Of a stretch of 12,854 nucleotides of DNA, positions 12,349 to 12,854 are shown in pieces. Position 1 is the first letter of the stretch, and every line of letters starts with the position of its first letter. The DNA lies in contig JAEYZR010000355.1 of assembly GCA_023427945.1 (NCBI GenBank), positions 1 through 12,854 of the forward strand, in the 5' to 3' direction. Source of the stretch: Pseudomonadota bacterium. GTDB taxonomy: Bacteria > Pseudomonadota > Gammaproteobacteria > Burkholderiales > Burkholderiaceae_B. The translations under genes were made by a program, and so were the position numbers. Below the pieces are notes generated by a model, which saw only the letters and a program-made list of their open reading frames with translations, was not told where the DNA came from and did no database searches.

Positions 12349-12854
12349 TTAACGCTGATAGTTGATATCGGCGCGACGGTTTTCGGCAAAATCGGATTCC
12401 GAGGAACCCGTGGAACGGGGTTTCTCTTTGCCGAAGCTGATGGTTTCGATCTGGTTGTCGCCCACACCCAACAGGGTCATTGTGCGACGCACGGCATCTG
12501 CACGACGCTGGCCGAGAGCCAGGTTGTACTCTGCACCGCCGCGTTCGTCGGTATTACCTTCGATGCGGATGCGTTGCTGGCTGTTTTGAGCCAGGTAACC
12601 GGCGTGTGTTTCCACCAGGCCACGGTACTGCTCCGACACGGAATAGCTGTCAAAGTCGAAGTACACGGAGCGCTGTTGCGCCAGAATGCTCTGCGGGTTG
12701 AACGGGTCCATGATCTGGCCCGATGTGCCTCCACTCATACCGCCAGTGGTGCCGCTGCCGCCAGCACCGGCCTGGTCGTCCAGCGGCACGGAACTGCAAG
12801 CGGCCAGAGCAGCCGTAAGGGCAGCGATGGTAAGGCTTTTGGCAATGCGCGATC
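12349..12854 (-). CDS. pal: Peptidoglycan-associated lipoprotein Pal, first codons cut off by window edge
   Basis: The frame is open to the window end, so the start codon lies just outside; 167 residues are visible and only a few should be missing. The fragment begins SRIAKSLTIAALTAALAACSS: a lipoprotein signal with lipobox LAAC, Cys19 being the lipidated residue anchoring it in the outer membrane. A Gly/Ser/Thr linker (about 27-42) follows. The OmpA-like domain shows VYFDFDSYSV, RIEGNTDERG and YNLALGQRRADAV; the conserved Asp and Arg here hold the diaminopimelate of peptidoglycan. It ends FAENRRADINYQR. A GTG at 12789 is not the start because the signal peptide runs upstream of it. Pal, TolA and TolB tie the outer membrane to the wall at the division site; tolB would be expected just beyond the window. 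Sequence style is strongly Alcaligenaceae. Confidence 0.96.
   Translation of the reverse strand, partial: SRIAKSLTIAALTAALAACSSVPLDDQAGAGGSGTTGGMSGGTSGQIMDPFNPQSILAQQRSVYFDFDSYSVSEQYRGLVETHAGYLAQNSQQRIRIEGNTDERGGAEYNLALGQRRADAVRRTMTLLGVGDNQIETISFGKEKPRSTGSSESDFAENRRADINYQR

Overview
The window looks like chromosomal DNA of a high-GC betaproteobacterium, most likely of the family Alcaligenaceae (the Bordetella/Achromobacter group). The reasons are two Bug-type (tripartite tricarboxylate) substrate-binding proteins in 4 kb, a Pal lipoprotein and CpoB of the kind seen in that family, and codon use that is GC-rich throughout. I cannot name the genus from sequence alone. The gene order is dense and shows no mobile element, RNA gene or CRISPR array. 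No gene-free stretch exceeds about 125 bases.

Region 1 (1-3656) looks like a small uptake-and-catabolism cluster. It holds the 3' part of a Bug solute receptor, an SDR-fold protein lacking the usual catalytic residues (TTG start), a convergent TauD/TfdA-type Fe(II)/2-oxoglutarate dioxygenase, and a second complete Bug receptor divergent from the dioxygenase. The dioxygenase and second receptor share a 74-bp promoter region with a dyad. The substrate cannot be read from the sequence. A perfect 22-bp tandem duplication covers the dioxygenase stop codon.

Region 2 (3726-6907) is centred on serine breakdown. A single-chain iron-sulfur L-serine dehydratase (sdaA) is read leftwards and followed at once by a TVP38/TMEM64-type membrane protein with a nine-C tract near its start. 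A LysR-family regulator resembling DsdC is divergent from sdaA and is its likely regulator.

Region 3 (6971-11430) is a set of short, mostly unrelated units: a MAPEG-family membrane protein; an mgtC-like/chaA-like pair with ATGA overlap (probable cation homeostasis); a GNAT acetyltransferase overlapping tail-to-tail with an alpha/beta hydrolase; and a ten-helix EamA/DMT exporter divergent from the hydrolase.

Region 4 (11481-12854) is the end of a tol-pal locus, read leftwards: pal (cut by the window edge, lacking only its first few codons), a strong intrinsic terminator, then cpoB (ybgF), then a large hairpin separating it from the convergent EamA gene. These two proteins act in the cell envelope, tying outer membrane to peptidoglycan and coordinating constriction. 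I did not find a clearly new biological system. The best leads are the C9 tract, the SDR without catalytic residues, the mgtC-chaA coupling, the DsdC-like regulator paired with an L-serine dehydratase, and the terminator between pal and cpoB.
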